A DNA stretch of 64,000 nucleotides from Stenotrophomonas ginsengisoli (lineage in GTDB: Bacteria > Pseudomonadota > Gammaproteobacteria > Xanthomonadales > Xanthomonadaceae), in NCBI RefSeq assembly GCF_001431485.1, contig NZ_LDJM01000014.1, positions 1-64,000 of the forward strand, written 5' to 3'. The notes under the pieces are model-generated. The model was given only the letters and a program-made list of their open reading frames with translations, made no database searches and was not told where the DNA came from. Shown one piece after another: positions 28,169 through 36,651 of the stretch. Numbering within the stretch: position 1 is the first letter of the stretch; each line of letters starts with the position of its first letter. The translations under genes were made by a program, and so were the position numbers.

Positions 28169-29116
28169 ATGCACAGCCAATGGTCAGGACAACTGGAAGA
28201 TGCGCTGTATTTCTCGCTGATCAAGCGCTTCATCGACAGTGAGCTGGAGCAATACGCCAGCAACCTGCTTGATCGCGTTGGCGGGCTGATGGTCAGCGTG
28301 GCACTGCCACTGCTGACCCTGTGGATCATTTGGCGCGGCTGGGAAATCATTACCGCGCGCCAACGCGATTCGATGATGGCGCAGGTGGTGGACCTGCTGC
28401 GCGTGAGCGTGGTGGTGATGGTGGCCAGCACCGCTGCCCTGCATCACGACTCGTTGTATCGCCTGCTCACCGATGGCATCAGCGACACCGCCGTGAGCCT
28501 GGTATCAGGCAAGCCAAGCGGGGCAATCCTGGGCGATATCGACCGGGGCTTTGCCGTGATGGACCTGGCCTATTCGCGGCTGCAGCAGATTGAAACCGGC
28601 GATGACACCCAGGCCGGCAACCTGCGCGACAAGAGCAGCGAGCTGGCCAGCCTGGGTGCCGCCAGCCCGGCGGTGGTGGGCAGCGCGATGATGGTGCTCA
28701 ACCGTTTCATGCTGGCCCTGCTGATCGGCCTGGGTCCGTTCTTCGTGCTCTGTCTGGTGTTCAAACAGGGAGAAAGCCTGTTCCGTGGCTGGCTCAGCGC
28801 CTTGGTTGCCTGTCAGGTCTCACTGGCGGTACTGAGCGTGGCCATCAGCCTGGCGATGGACCTGGTGGTGGCCATGGGGGCCACCCTGTGGCTCAGCGAT
28901 ACCCTGCTGGCACCCGGCCTCGGGCTCGATGCCGGCGGCATCTACAACATGGCACGCCTGCAGGCAGCCACCGGGCTGATCCTGAGCACCTTGATTCTGG
29001 GCGCGCCACCGGCAGCGGCCGGGCTGTTCCGCAGCGCGCTGGCCAACTTCTCGCCATACAGCCCGTTCAACAAGGGCAGCGAGACGGCCGCGGCCAATCG
29101 CGGCAGGAGCCATTGA
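28169..29116 (+). CDS. VirB6/TrbL-like inner-membrane protein
   Basis: A 315-residue polytopic protein with about five hydrophobic segments (near 38-58, 85-100, 170-195, 208-245, 265-280). The segment GLMVSVALPLLTLWIIWRGW and the central region with AVVGSAMMVLNRFMLALLIGLGPFFVLCLVF are typical of VirB6, the polytopic channel component of type IV secretion systems; VirB5 and VirB6 are often encoded side by side. The stop codon TGA is followed at once by a hexanucleotide tandem repeat. With the VirB5-like gene it forms a two-gene unit. Confidence 0.78.
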   Translation: MHSQWSGQLEDALYFSLIKRFIDSELEQYASNLLDRVGGLMVSVALPLLTLWIIWRGWEIITARQRDSMMAQVVDLLRVSVVVMVASTAALHHDSLYRLLTDGISDTAVSLVSGKPSGAILGDIDRGFAVMDLAYSRLQQIETGDDTQAGNLRDKSSELASLGAASPAVVGSAMMVLNRFMLALLIGLGPFFVLCLVFKQGESLFRGWLSALVACQVSLAVLSVAISLAMDLVVAMGATLWLSDTLLAPGLGLDAGGIYNMARLQAATGLILSTLILGAPPAAAGLFRSALANFSPYSPFNKGSETAAANRGRSH

Positions 29117-29190
29117 GCATCAGCATCAGCATCAGCATCAGCATCAGCATCAGCATCAGCATCAGCATCAGCATCAGCATCAGCATCAGC
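29116..29190 (+). repeat. Hexanucleotide tandem repeat (AGCATC), about 12.5 copies
   Basis: Perfect repeats of AGCATC run from the last base of the virB6-like stop codon to 29190. The tract is non-coding in the forward reading but open in several frames because of its regularity. Such tracts change length by replication slippage. Lying between the virB6-like stop and tRNA-Arg, it would alter message length, not a protein. Copy number could be a strain marker. Confidence 0.95.
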
Positions 29191-29288
29191 AGGATCGTCA
29201 TCCTGGCCCGCCCGGCAGGACAAGCAGGCACAGCCATATACGCCAGCCAGTAAGCGGCAAGCAGCCGCCTGCCGGGGAGCAGAAACGC

Positions 29289-29311
29289 AAAAACCCCCGA
29301 TTGCTCGAGGG
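29289..29311 (-). terminator. Terminator of the tRNA-Arg transcript
   Basis: On the minus strand a seven-base-pair stem (one G-U pair) with a four-base loop is followed by five T. It lies 36 bases beyond the 3' end of tRNA-Arg. Confidence 0.8.
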
Positions 29312-29346
29312 TCTGGCGGAACAACGGACAACAGCCGTTGCATGCA

Positions 29347-29423
29347 TGGCGCGCCCGGAGGGATTCGAACCCCCGACCAATGGCTTCGGAAGCCACTACT
29401 CTATCCGGCTGAGCTACGGGCGC
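29347..29423 (-). tRNA. tRNA-Arg, anticodon CCG
   Basis: Cloverleaf on the minus strand: acceptor stem GCGCCCG pairing with CGGGCGC, anticodon stem GTGGC/GCCAT-type with loop TTCCGAA giving anticodon CCG (reads CGG), T-loop GGTTCGAATCC, and an encoded CCA end at 29347-29349. A TACAAT -10 candidate lies at 29479-29484 on the same strand. tRNA genes are frequent integration sites, relevant to the nearby orphan type IV secretion pair, but no attachment-site duplication is seen here. Confidence 0.97.
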
Positions 29424-29617
29424 ATTGTCTGCATGACACCACACATTGGTACGGGACCGGATGCGATGGCGGACGGCGATTGTAGCTGAAATTGCCGACG
29501 CTGCGTAACAAGGCGCGGCTTTTTTGCATCACCCACGCATCCCCGGGCCAGTACCAGCCGTGCCGCCCGCTGCAGCCCGCAGCTGCCGCCACCGCGCCCC
29601 GCTGGTAACCTTGGACC

Positions 29618-30520
29618 ATGTCTTACGAACGTTATTCCCAACCTGCCGCACCGCGGCCTTCCCGGTTTGCGCTGTACTGGAAACTGATGCGCGCCGACCG
29701 ACCGATCGGCACCTTGCTGCTGCTCTGGCCCACCTGGTGGGCTTTGTGGCTGGCCGCCGATGGCACCCCGCCACTGTGGACGCTGTTCGTGTTTACCGCC
29801 GGGGTCTGGCTGACCCGCTCGGCCGGCTGCGTGATCAACGACTATGCCGACCGCTGGCTGGACCCGCACGTGGAGCGCACCAAGGACCGTCCGTTGGCCA
29901 GCGGCGCGCTGCGTGGACGCGATGCGCTGACCCTGTTCGCCGTGTTGATGCTGGCCGCGCTTGCCCTCGTGCTGACCCTGAACTGGCAGACCATCGCGAT
30001 GAGCGTGGTCGCGGTGTTGCTGGCCGCCTCGTATCCCTACATGAAGCGCTATACCCATCTGCCCCAGGTCTATCTGGGCCTGGCCTTCGGCTGGGGCATC
30101 CCGATGGCGTTCACCGCCATCACCGGCACGGTGCCGGCAGTGGGCTGGCTGCTGCTGATCGCCAATGTGCTGTGGTCCACCGCCTATGACACCTGGTATG
30201 CGATGGTCGACCGCGAAGATGACCTGAAAGTCGGCTCGCACTCCACTGCCATCCTGTTCGGCGAACTGGACCTGGTCATCCAGGCCATCCTCTACGCCTT
30301 GTTCGTGGCCACCCTGGCCATGGTCGGCCAGCAAGCCGGCCTGGCCTGGCTCTACTGGGCCGGGCTGGGCACAGCCTGCGTGCTGATCGGCTGGCAATTC
30401 TGGATTGCGCGCAAGCGCGAACGCGGCCCTTGCTTTGCCGCCTTCCTGCACAACAACTGGGTCGGTGCGGCCGTTTTTGCCGGCCTGGCGGCAGCGATCT
30501 ACCTGCCGGACATCGCCTGA
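29618..30520 (+). CDS. ubiA: 4-hydroxybenzoate octaprenyltransferase
   Basis: Attaches the polyprenyl chain to 4-hydroxybenzoate in ubiquinone synthesis at the inner membrane. The 300-residue product has seven to nine membrane helices, the first Asp-rich motif NDYADRWLD at residues 74-82 and a second in [13 protein letters not shown]. Length and motifs match UbiA. It converges with comF, with two bases between the stop codons. Confidence 0.95.
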   Translation: MSYERYSQPAAPRPSRFALYWKLMRADRPIGTLLLLWPTWWALWLAADGTPPLWTLFVFTAGVWLTRSAGCVINDYADRWLDPHVERTKDRPLASGALRGRDALTLFAVLMLAALALVLTLNWQTIAMSVVAVLLAASYPYMKRYTHLPQVYLGLAFGWGIPMAFTAITGTVPAVGWLLLIANVLWSTAYDTWYAMVDREDDLKVGSHSTAILFGELDLVIQAILYALFVATLAMVGQQAGLAWLYWAGLGTACVLIGWQFWIARKRERGPCFAAFLHNNWVGAAVFAGLAAAIYLPDIA

Positions 30521-30522
30521 TC

Positions 30523-31212
30523 TCACACGGTACGGGCCGCCACCCAGGCCCGTACCTGGCCTACCCCGGCACGCTGCAGGGCCTTCGCGGCCGCCTCCAG
30601 CGTTGCCCCGGTGGTCATCACATCGTCCACCAGGATCACCGAGGCCGGCAGCGTTGCGGCGATGGCAGTAAATGCCCCGCGCAGGTTGCGACGGCGTTGC
30701 TCCCTGTCCAGCGCCGACTGCGCGGTGGTGTCCCGACGCCGTTGCAGGCAAGCCCGCACCGGCAGGCCGGTTGCCCGCCCCAGCTGGCAAGCCAGCTCAT
30801 GGGCCTGGTCATAACCACGCTGGGCCAGTCGCTGGCGATGCAGCGGCACCGGCACCAGCACCTGCCCGGACAACCAGGGCGGCCGGCATTGGCCCATCAA
30901 CCCGGCCAGTACTGCGCCCGCCGCCAGATCGTTGTCAAACTTGTAGCGGCGCACCAGCACATCAATGGTCGGCCCGTAGCACCAGGCGGCATGGCAGGCC
31001 AGCAACGGCCCGGGCCGGCGCTGGCATTGGCCACAAAGCACACCATCGGCCAACGGCAATGGCAAAGCGCATCCCTGGCAGGCCGGCAGGTTGCGGCGCG
31101 CTGCCGCATGGCAGGCCGGGCACAGGTCCAGGCCATGGCTACCGGGCTGGGCACAGACCCGGCAACGCAGCGGCAGCAGACAAGCGGCAAGCCAATGGAT
31201 CCATCCCTGCAT
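30523..31212 (-). CDS. comF: ComF-type phosphoribosyltransferase-domain protein
   Basis: A 229-residue protein of the ComF/GntX family, needed for DNA uptake or processing in competent bacteria. The N-terminal half has four CxxC-type pairs (CRVCAQ, CPACH, CQGC, CGQCQ) that can bind zinc; the C-terminal half has the PRPP-binding-like motif ILVDDVMTTGATL. The ATG at 31212 gives the usual short N-terminus; a longer open frame upstream has no support. Divergent from the bioF-like gene by about 185 bases. Confidence 0.92.
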   Translation of the reverse strand: MQGWIHWLAACLLPLRCRVCAQPGSHGLDLCPACHAAARRNLPACQGCALPLPLADGVLCGQCQRRPGPLLACHAAWCYGPTIDVLVRRYKFDNDLAAGAVLAGLMGQCRPPWLSGQVLVPVPLHRQRLAQRGYDQAHELACQLGRATGLPVRACLQRRRDTTAQSALDREQRRRNLRGAFTAIAATLPASVILVDDVMTTGATLEAAAKALQRAGVGQVRAWVAARTV

Positions 31213-31396
31213 CGCGTTCTCCGCCGCCGTCGCCGGACCAGTACTGCCACATCCTGCGCTGTGGTGAGCCGGCGCAGGATCGGGATCTGCCGTCGATCCG
31301 GCCTCCCGTGCACCGGACCAAGTGTCGGGAAAGGGTGTCGCCACGGTCGGCAAACGTTACCCTAGCGCCTCATTCGCACCGTACCTGCCGTCTGCC

Positions 31397-32545
31397 ATGA
31401 GCCGCCCGAACCTGTCTGAACGCCTGGAACAGCATCCGCTGGCCTGCCTGCCGGTCGAGCCGCTGCAGACCCGCGCCATGCCGGTGCTGGATTTCGCCAG
31501 CCCCGATTACCTTGGCCTGGCCAGGCATTTCCAGGTCCTCGGTGCGCTGCAGGACCATGCCGCCCGCCAGGGCATGCAGGCCGGCGAGCACAGCCGTGAG
31601 CATGGCCGGCTGGAAGCCGAGCTGGCCCAGTGGCTGGGCTTTGACGCCGCACGCAGTTACCAGAGCCTGGCCCAGGCACGGTTGGCGGTCCAGCAGGCCC
31701 TGCTCAGCGAAGAAGAGGATCTGTGCCTGCATGACCACCTCAATGGCCAGTCGCTGATCCAGGCCACCCATCTCACCGGCTGCCGGCTGCGCCATTACCC
31801 GCACCGTGATGCCGAGGGTGCGGCCTGGCAGTTGCGCCAGTCGCCGCGCGGCCTGGCCCTGCTGGTCAGCGAAGGCCTGTTCCAGGCCGATGGCCAGCTG
31901 GCACCCTTGCGTACGTTGTCCCTGGTGGCCGAACGTCACCAGGCCCACCTGCTGGTGGATGACGTGCACGCCATCGGCGTATGCGGCGAACAGGGCGGCG
32001 GCAGTCTGGAGCTGACCGGTCTGCCGGCCAGCGCGGTCACCGCCCTGGTGATCTCGCTGGAACATGCCTTCGGCCTGCAGGGAGCGGTGGTGCTGTCCAG
32101 CGCGGCCTTGATCCAGCGCCTGGAACAGGTCGGCGCGATGCACGAACATCCGCGCCCGCCCATCGCCATCGCCGCCGCCGCCCAGGTCGCGGTCAAGCTG
32201 GCACGACGCGATGGCTGGCGCCGGCAACGTCTGCAGGAGCTGTCCCAGCACCTGCAGCAGCGCCTGTCCAGCCTGGGCATGCGTGTCCCGCACGCACCCG
32301 GCCCCCTGCTGTGCCTGGATGTGCCGGGTGATTCAGGCCAGTGGCAGGCGGCCCTGGCCCGGCGCAGCCTGCGCGTGATCACCTCGCCCTGCGGGCGCGA
32401 TCCGGCCGAACCGATGACCCGCCTGCGCCTGCAGCTCACCGCCCTGCACGAAACCACCCAGCTGGACCAGCTGGCCGAGTCGATTGCCCGCCTCAACGAC
32501 AGCACCCGCCTGCGCGTGCCCCTGCTGCAACCTGCAGAGGCCTGA
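31397..32545 (+). CDS. BioF-like protein lacking the PLP-binding lysine
   Basis: A 382-residue protein of the 8-amino-7-oxononanoate synthase fold, full length and in a bio operon. The aligned active-site segment reads SLEHAFGLQGAVVLSS, so the lysine that binds pyridoxal phosphate (Lys236 in E. coli) is His223 here. The His that stacks on the cofactor ring is also absent (LNGQSL where E. coli has LSHASL), and the N-terminal GSGGS segment is replaced by GEHSREHG. The DDVHAIGV segment and the C-terminal TRLRLQLTALH remain. bioH starts one base after the stop. It is probably not an active BioF; the frame is intact, so it may have a new or structural role. bioB is not present beside it. Confidence 0.85.
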   Translation: MSRPNLSERLEQHPLACLPVEPLQTRAMPVLDFASPDYLGLARHFQVLGALQDHAARQGMQAGEHSREHGRLEAELAQWLGFDAARSYQSLAQARLAVQQALLSEEEDLCLHDHLNGQSLIQATHLTGCRLRHYPHRDAEGAAWQLRQSPRGLALLVSEGLFQADGQLAPLRTLSLVAERHQAHLLVDDVHAIGVCGEQGGGSLELTGLPASAVTALVISLEHAFGLQGAVVLSSAALIQRLEQVGAMHEHPRPPIAIAAAAQVAVKLARRDGWRRQRLQELSQHLQQRLSSLGMRVPHAPGPLLCLDVPGDSGQWQAALARRSLRVITSPCGRDPAEPMTRLRLQLTALHETTQLDQLAESIARLNDSTRLRVPLLQPAEA

Positions 32546-32546
32546 A

Positions 32547-33314
32547 ATGCTGCACATCGATGTACAGGGCCGTGGCCCGGCCCTGGTGTTGCTGCATGGC
32601 TGGGGCCTGCATGGCGGCGTGTTTGCCCCGCTGTGCGAGCGCCTGGCCGCGCACTTCACCCTGTACAACGTCGACCTGCCCGGGCATGGCCGCAGCCGCC
32701 ATGTCCCGGTTCCGGACGATCTGGCCGGCTGGGCCCACGCGGTGCTGGCCGAAGTACCGCCGGCCCTGTGGCTGGGATGGTCGCTGGGGGGGCTGGTTGC
32801 CCAGCAGGCCGCCCTGCAGGCAGCAGCGCAGGTACACGGTCTGGTCGCGATGGCCACCAGCCCCTGCTTTGTGCGGCAACCGGATTGGCCCTGGGGTATG
32901 GATGCCGGCGTACTGGACGGTTTCAGCGCGCATCTGCAGGCCCACTACAGCGATACGGTGGACCGTTTCCTTGCTCTGGACCTGATCAACCTGCCCGGCG
33001 GCCAGCAGGCCGCTGCCAGCCTGCGTGATGCCCTGCTGGCCGTTGGCCATCCCAGCGCCCAAGCCATCACCTGCGGCGGGCAGTTGTTGCGCCATACCGA
33101 TCTGCGCGGGCAGCTGCCCGGCCTTGCCGTCCCCAGCCTGTGGCTGGCCGGCCAACGTGACCGTCTGGCCGCACCGCCGGCGATGCAGGCGGCAGCAGCC
33201 CTGGCCCCCGATGCCCGCTCAATCGCCTTGCCCGGCACAGGCCATGCCCCGTTCCTCGGCGATACTGCCGCGGTGACCCAGGCCATCATCGCGTTCCAGC
33301 AGACGCTGGCCTGA
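32547..33314 (+). CDS. bioH: Pimeloyl-ACP methyl ester esterase
   Basis: Removes the methyl group from pimeloyl-ACP methyl ester to end the BioC-BioH pimelate pathway. The alpha/beta hydrolase of 255 residues has the nucleophile in GWSLGG (Ser79), with Asp205 and His233 (GTGHAPF) as the other triad members; spacing matches E. coli BioH. GAGG lies before the ATG. It is followed by bioC at 45 bases, the two belonging to one pathway. Confidence 0.93.
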   Translation: MLHIDVQGRGPALVLLHGWGLHGGVFAPLCERLAAHFTLYNVDLPGHGRSRHVPVPDDLAGWAHAVLAEVPPALWLGWSLGGLVAQQAALQAAAQVHGLVAMATSPCFVRQPDWPWGMDAGVLDGFSAHLQAHYSDTVDRFLALDLINLPGGQQAAASLRDALLAVGHPSAQAITCGGQLLRHTDLRGQLPGLAVPSLWLAGQRDRLAAPPAMQAAAALAPDARSIALPGTGHAPFLGDTAAVTQAIIAFQQTLA

Positions 33315-33359
33315 TTTTTCGTAATCCTGCCGCCCGCCGGCCCCCTGGTTGGATGCCCC

Positions 33360-34241
33360 ATGTCCCTGCTCGACCCCCTGCTGATCCGTCGTCACTTTGG
33401 CCAGGCTGCTGCCGGCTTCGATTCGGCCGCCGTGCTGCCACGCGAGGCGGGCAAGCGTCTGTTCGAATCCCTGGATTATCTGGATGACCGCCAGCCGGAG
33501 GTGATCGTGGAAGTGGGCTGCGGCACCGGGCACACCGCCGCACTGCTGAAAAAACGCTGGCCCAAGGCCCGGGTCATCGCCATCGATGCGGCCCTGCCGA
33601 TGCTGCAGCAGGCCAAGGCCCAGGCCGGCTGGTGGAAACCGTTCAACCGCGTGGCCGCCGATGCCGCCCACCTGCCGCTGGCCGAGGCCAGCGTGGACCT
33701 GCTGGTCTCCAACCTGTGCCTGCCCTTCGTCAACGACCTGCCCGCCGCGCTGGCCGGCTTCCGTCGCGTGCTCAAGCCCGAAGGGCTGCTGCTGTGCTCC
33801 ACCTTCGGCAGTGAGACCCTGGGTGAGCTGGACCATGCCTTCGCCCAGGCCGACAGCGCCCCGCACGTGCACCCCTTCGCACCGATTGCCACCTTCGGCG
33901 ACGCGCTGATGCGCGCCGGCTTCCGCGACCCGGTGATCGACCGCGACCTGTTCACCCTGACCTATGCCGACCTGCCGGCACTGATGGCCGAATTGCGCGC
34001 GCTGGGTTACCGCAATGCCCGCGCCGACCGCCGCCGCACCCTCACCGGACGCGGCCGGTTTGCCGCCGCCAGTGCAGCCTACCAGGCACTGCGCACCGCC
34101 GACGGGCGTCTGCCCAGCACCTGGGAGGTGCTCTACGCCCAGGCCTGGGCACCGCAGGCCGGCACCCCGATCCGCCAGCAGGGCCAGGACATCGCCGCAG
34201 TGCCGATCAGCGCCATCCCGATCCGCCGCAAGCAGCCCTGA
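33360..34241 (+). CDS. bioC: Malonyl-ACP O-methyltransferase
   Basis: Methylates malonyl-ACP with S-adenosylmethionine to start pimelate synthesis through the fatty-acid cycle. The 293-residue product begins with the BioC-like RRHFGQAAAGFDSAAVLPRE and has the SAM motif EVGCGTGH at residues 51-58, and a DLLVSNLCLPF segment. Together with bioH it makes a complete pimelate entry module. Last gene of the operon. Confidence 0.93.
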   Translation: MSLLDPLLIRRHFGQAAAGFDSAAVLPREAGKRLFESLDYLDDRQPEVIVEVGCGTGHTAALLKKRWPKARVIAIDAALPMLQQAKAQAGWWKPFNRVAADAAHLPLAEASVDLLVSNLCLPFVNDLPAALAGFRRVLKPEGLLLCSTFGSETLGELDHAFAQADSAPHVHPFAPIATFGDALMRAGFRDPVIDRDLFTLTYADLPALMAELRALGYRNARADRRRTLTGRGRFAAASAAYQALRTADGRLPSTWEVLYAQAWAPQAGTPIRQQGQDIAAVPISAIPIRRKQP

Positions 34242-34278
34242 TCCACAACCCGCGTGCCCGCCCGGGCCAACGGCCCGA

Positions 34279-34698
34279 TCAGTAGACCTGGTCGATCCAG
34301 TCTTCCAGGTTGTAGTAATTGCTGACCCGGGTAATGCGACCATCGGCAATGGCGAAGAACGCCCCGCCCGGCAGCTTGTAAGGCTGGCCCGTGGCCGGCG
34401 GCAGGCCTTCGTCGGTACTGATGTAGTGGCCGTGGACCACATATTCGGCGGCGCCGCGGCTGCCGTCATCGGTGGCCATCAGCACCACCGGGTCCAGCTG
34501 CTCGCGGTAGCAGGTAGCCATGCGCGCCAGGAAGGCGGCAAAGGCCGGGCGGCCGATCTCGCGCACGCCCTGGTTGAGGTCATGGGCCACGTCTTCGGAC
34601 AGGCAGTCGAGCATGCCGGCCCAGTCAGCGCGGTTGAAGGCATCGTAATAGCGTTGCAGCAGGGCCAGGCTGGCACTGCGGGCGGAGGTATCGGTCAT
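34279..34698 (-). CDS. SnoaL/ketosteroid-isomerase-like protein
   Basis: A 139-residue NTF2-fold protein: start LLQRYYDAFNRADWAGML and ending FFAIADGRITRVSNYYNLEDWIDQVY are typical of the SnoaL-like group. Such proteins are small cyclases, isomerases or binding proteins. It follows the YdcF-like gene by 11 bases on the same strand and converges with bioC. The substrate cannot be inferred. Confidence 0.8.
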   Translation of the reverse strand: MTDTSARSASLALLQRYYDAFNRADWAGMLDCLSEDVAHDLNQGVREIGRPAFAAFLARMATCYREQLDPVVLMATDDGSRGAAEYVVHGHYISTDEGLPPATGQPYKLPGGAFFAIADGRITRVSNYYNLEDWIDQVY

Positions 34699-34709
34699 GG
34701 CAAATCCCC

Positions 34710-35336
34710 TCAGGGGTGGGTCTGGACCCAGTGGTTGCGGGCCTGTTCGAACAGGTCGCGGTGGAAGAAATACACTTCCTGGGCAAGAAAACGCCAGCTG
34801 CCGCGCAGCGAGCGGAAACGTGTGCTCGGGGTGGCGCTGGCCACTGCATCAATGCCCAGTTCCTTGCTCAGGCGCAGCGCGCGCGCCATGTGCAGCGGGT
34901 CGCTGACCAGGATGACCTTGCCGATGCCATTGGCCTGCATCAGCTCGCGCGCGTACAGCAGGTTCTGCCGGGTGCTGCGCGAGTGGGTCTCGATCAGGAT
35001 CGCCTCGTCGGGAATGTCATGACGCAGGGCGTAGCGGCGGGCCACTTCAGACTCGGCAAAGCGCGCCCCACTGCCTCCAAAGCCACCGGTGAAGATCAGC
35101 CGCGGCGCCAGGCCACGCTGGTACAGGGACAGGCCATGCCGGATGCGCTCCTCGAACACCGGCGAAGGGCGCGCGTCATAGGCCGCTGCGCCGAGCACGA
35201 TGATCGCGTCGGCCGGTTCGGCCTGGTCATCATGGCCCACCCAGACCACCCACGCACCGACCCCAACCAGCCACAGCAGCAGCAGCAACAGCACGCGCCA
35301 ACTCCAGCCCCACAGCCCGCGTTGGCGCTTTTTCAT
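34710..35336 (-). CDS. YdcF/DUF218-family membrane protein
   Basis: A 208-residue protein with one N-terminal membrane segment (about 12-33) and a DUF218 domain: ADAIIVLGAAAYDARPSPVFEERIRHG, IFTGGFGGSGARFAESEVARRY and THSRSTRQNLLYA. Members (YdcF, ElyC, SanA) act in the envelope, some on carrier-lipid metabolism. ATG at 35336 gives the usual short start; an extension to 35531 is open but lacks a ribosome site. Confidence 0.83.
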   Translation of the reverse strand: MKKRQRGLWGWSWRVLLLLLLWLVGVGAWVVWVGHDDQAEPADAIIVLGAAAYDARPSPVFEERIRHGLSLYQRGLAPRLIFTGGFGGSGARFAESEVARRYALRHDIPDEAILIETHSRSTRQNLLYARELMQANGIGKVILVSDPLHMARALRLSKELGIDAVASATPSTRFRSLRGSWRFLAQEVYFFHRDLFEQARNHWVQTHP

Positions 35337-35581
35337 GCCGCTGCCCCCGACAGTGACACCTGCACCTGCCAGCCGCAGCATGGGCATGCCGTACACCGGC
35401 AGAGGAAAAATGCGATGGGGGCAGGCAATGGCCGGATCATCTGCCAAGATTAGCCCAGCCTTCACATGACTGCGACTGGCACGAAGCCAAACCCCGGCCA
35501 ACCGGCACCAACGGGTTAAGTGGCGATTCAATGCAACGAACCGATGCTGCAGGCTGCAACCATCCCACAGGGGGAACGGTA

Positions 35582-36196
35582 ATGATCAAGCGTTTGGCAA
35601 TTGGCGCCGCGGCACTGCTGGCGTTGTCAGGCTGCACCACCTATGACTATGTCGGTGGCGGCAGCGGCTACTACCACGGCAACGGTGGCGGCACCCGCGT
35701 GTATGGCGGCAGCTCGTATGGCTATGGCGATTACGGCTATGGCCCGTACAACGACTATGGCTACTACGGCAACAACGGCTATTCGATCTACCGGCCTACC
35801 GTGGTGCGTCCGGTGATCGTCAAGCCGCAGCATCCAGGCAACCGCCCGGACAACCGTCCGCGCCCGCCGCAGCATCAGGGCCAGCGCCCGCCCAAGCCGG
35901 GTATGGGTGGGCCGCGTCCGCCGCAGGTGCAGCCAGGCCAGGGCAACCGCCCGTACCCCGGCAACGGCCAGCGCCCTCCGCAGCGCCCGCCCATCGGCAC
36001 TGGCAACAACGGTCACCGACCGAACCCAGGCACCGGCCAGCGCCCGCCCCAGCAGCGTCCTCCACAACAGCGACCGCCTCAGCAGGCACGCCCGCCGCGC
36101 AACGAGTCTTCCAATGGCTCGCCCTGGCGCAACATGGACCAGCTGCAGCGTCCGCGCCGCGATGCGGCTCCACGTGAGCGCCGTCAGGAGCCCTGA
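35582..36196 (+). CDS. Low-complexity lipoprotein (Y/G-rich then P/R/Q-rich)
   Basis: A 204-residue lipoprotein with lipobox LSGC at residues 15-18. The first third is rich in tyrosine and glycine (repeats like YGYGDYGYG), the remainder in proline, arginine, glutamine and glycine (QRPPQ-type repeats). GGGGAA precedes the ATG. The basic low-complexity tail could bind nucleic acid, polysaccharide or peptidoglycan. No family is recognised. Confidence 0.75.
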   Translation: MIKRLAIGAAALLALSGCTTYDYVGGGSGYYHGNGGGTRVYGGSSYGYGDYGYGPYNDYGYYGNNGYSIYRPTVVRPVIVKPQHPGNRPDNRPRPPQHQGQRPPKPGMGGPRPPQVQPGQGNRPYPGNGQRPPQRPPIGTGNNGHRPNPGTGQRPPQQRPPQQRPPQQARPPRNESSNGSPWRNMDQLQRPRRDAAPRERRQEP

Positions 36197-36412
36197 GCCC
36201 CGCTGACAAGCGAACTGGGATTTGCCTCACAGAAACACAACAAAAAGTGACGCAGTGCTTGCCCCAGGCCATCGATAACGGCTATCAATAGCGAAAGGTG
36301 ACCAAACGCGTCGGTTTATGACGCACAAGCACCCCCCGCTTTTATGTCGACTTCCGGCGGATTCACTGGATCCCCCCTGTTCCGGCCCTGCCGGATGTCG
36401 GCGCCTACACCA

Positions 36413-36442
36413 CGACCCGCCTGCCCGGCGGGTCGTTTTTTT
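36413..36442 (+). terminator. Rho-independent terminator, plus strand
   Basis: Nine-base-pair stem (36413-36421 with 36427-36435), a five-base loop and seven T. It is 217 bases downstream of the lipoprotein stop, further than usual, so it may end a separate short transcript that starts within the gap. Confidence 0.9.
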
Positions 36443-36467
36443 GCCTGCCTGGGCGGGCTCCGGGCAC

Positions 36468-36502
36468 AAAAAAGGCCAGCGGCATGATCCATGCCGCTGG
36501 CC
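36468..36502 (-). terminator. Rho-independent terminator, minus strand
   Basis: A perfect 13-base-pair stem (36474-36486 with 36490-36502) with three-base loop; on the minus strand it is followed by six T (36468-36473). The only gene to the right, mnmG, is on the plus strand, so the transcript ending here is not annotated. Confidence 0.85.
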
Positions 36503-36645
36503 CTGGGCTTCCCCCTGCTGCACCGTGCCGGTCCCTGTTCCAAACCCGGCAACGCCCGCAACCGGGCGCTGGTCAGCTGGGGTGCTGGCAACAATGCAGC
36601 ATGAAGCATGCCAACTGCGGCGCACTGAGCACGGCCGGCTGGCGC

Positions 36646-36651
36646 TAAAAT
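36646..36651 (+). promoter_or_regulatory. Candidate -10 box (TAAAAT) for mnmG
   Basis: TAAAAT followed by GCGCGG lies 29 bases before the mnmG start, the same pattern as upstream of argS. No good -35 box is seen. Weak evidence. Confidence 0.35.

Noticed and set aside
29101-29260. CRISPR-like array or coding repeat (SISISI or DADADA)
   Set aside because: The unit is only six bases with no spacers. The frames are open solely because of the repeat.
29347-29423. tRNA-Arg as the attachment site of an integrated element carrying virB5/virB6
   Set aside because: No integrase and no duplicated tRNA 3' end was found within the window.
34261-34278. GC hairpin after bioC as a terminator
   Set aside because: Six-base-pair stem without a T-run on either strand; too weak to call.
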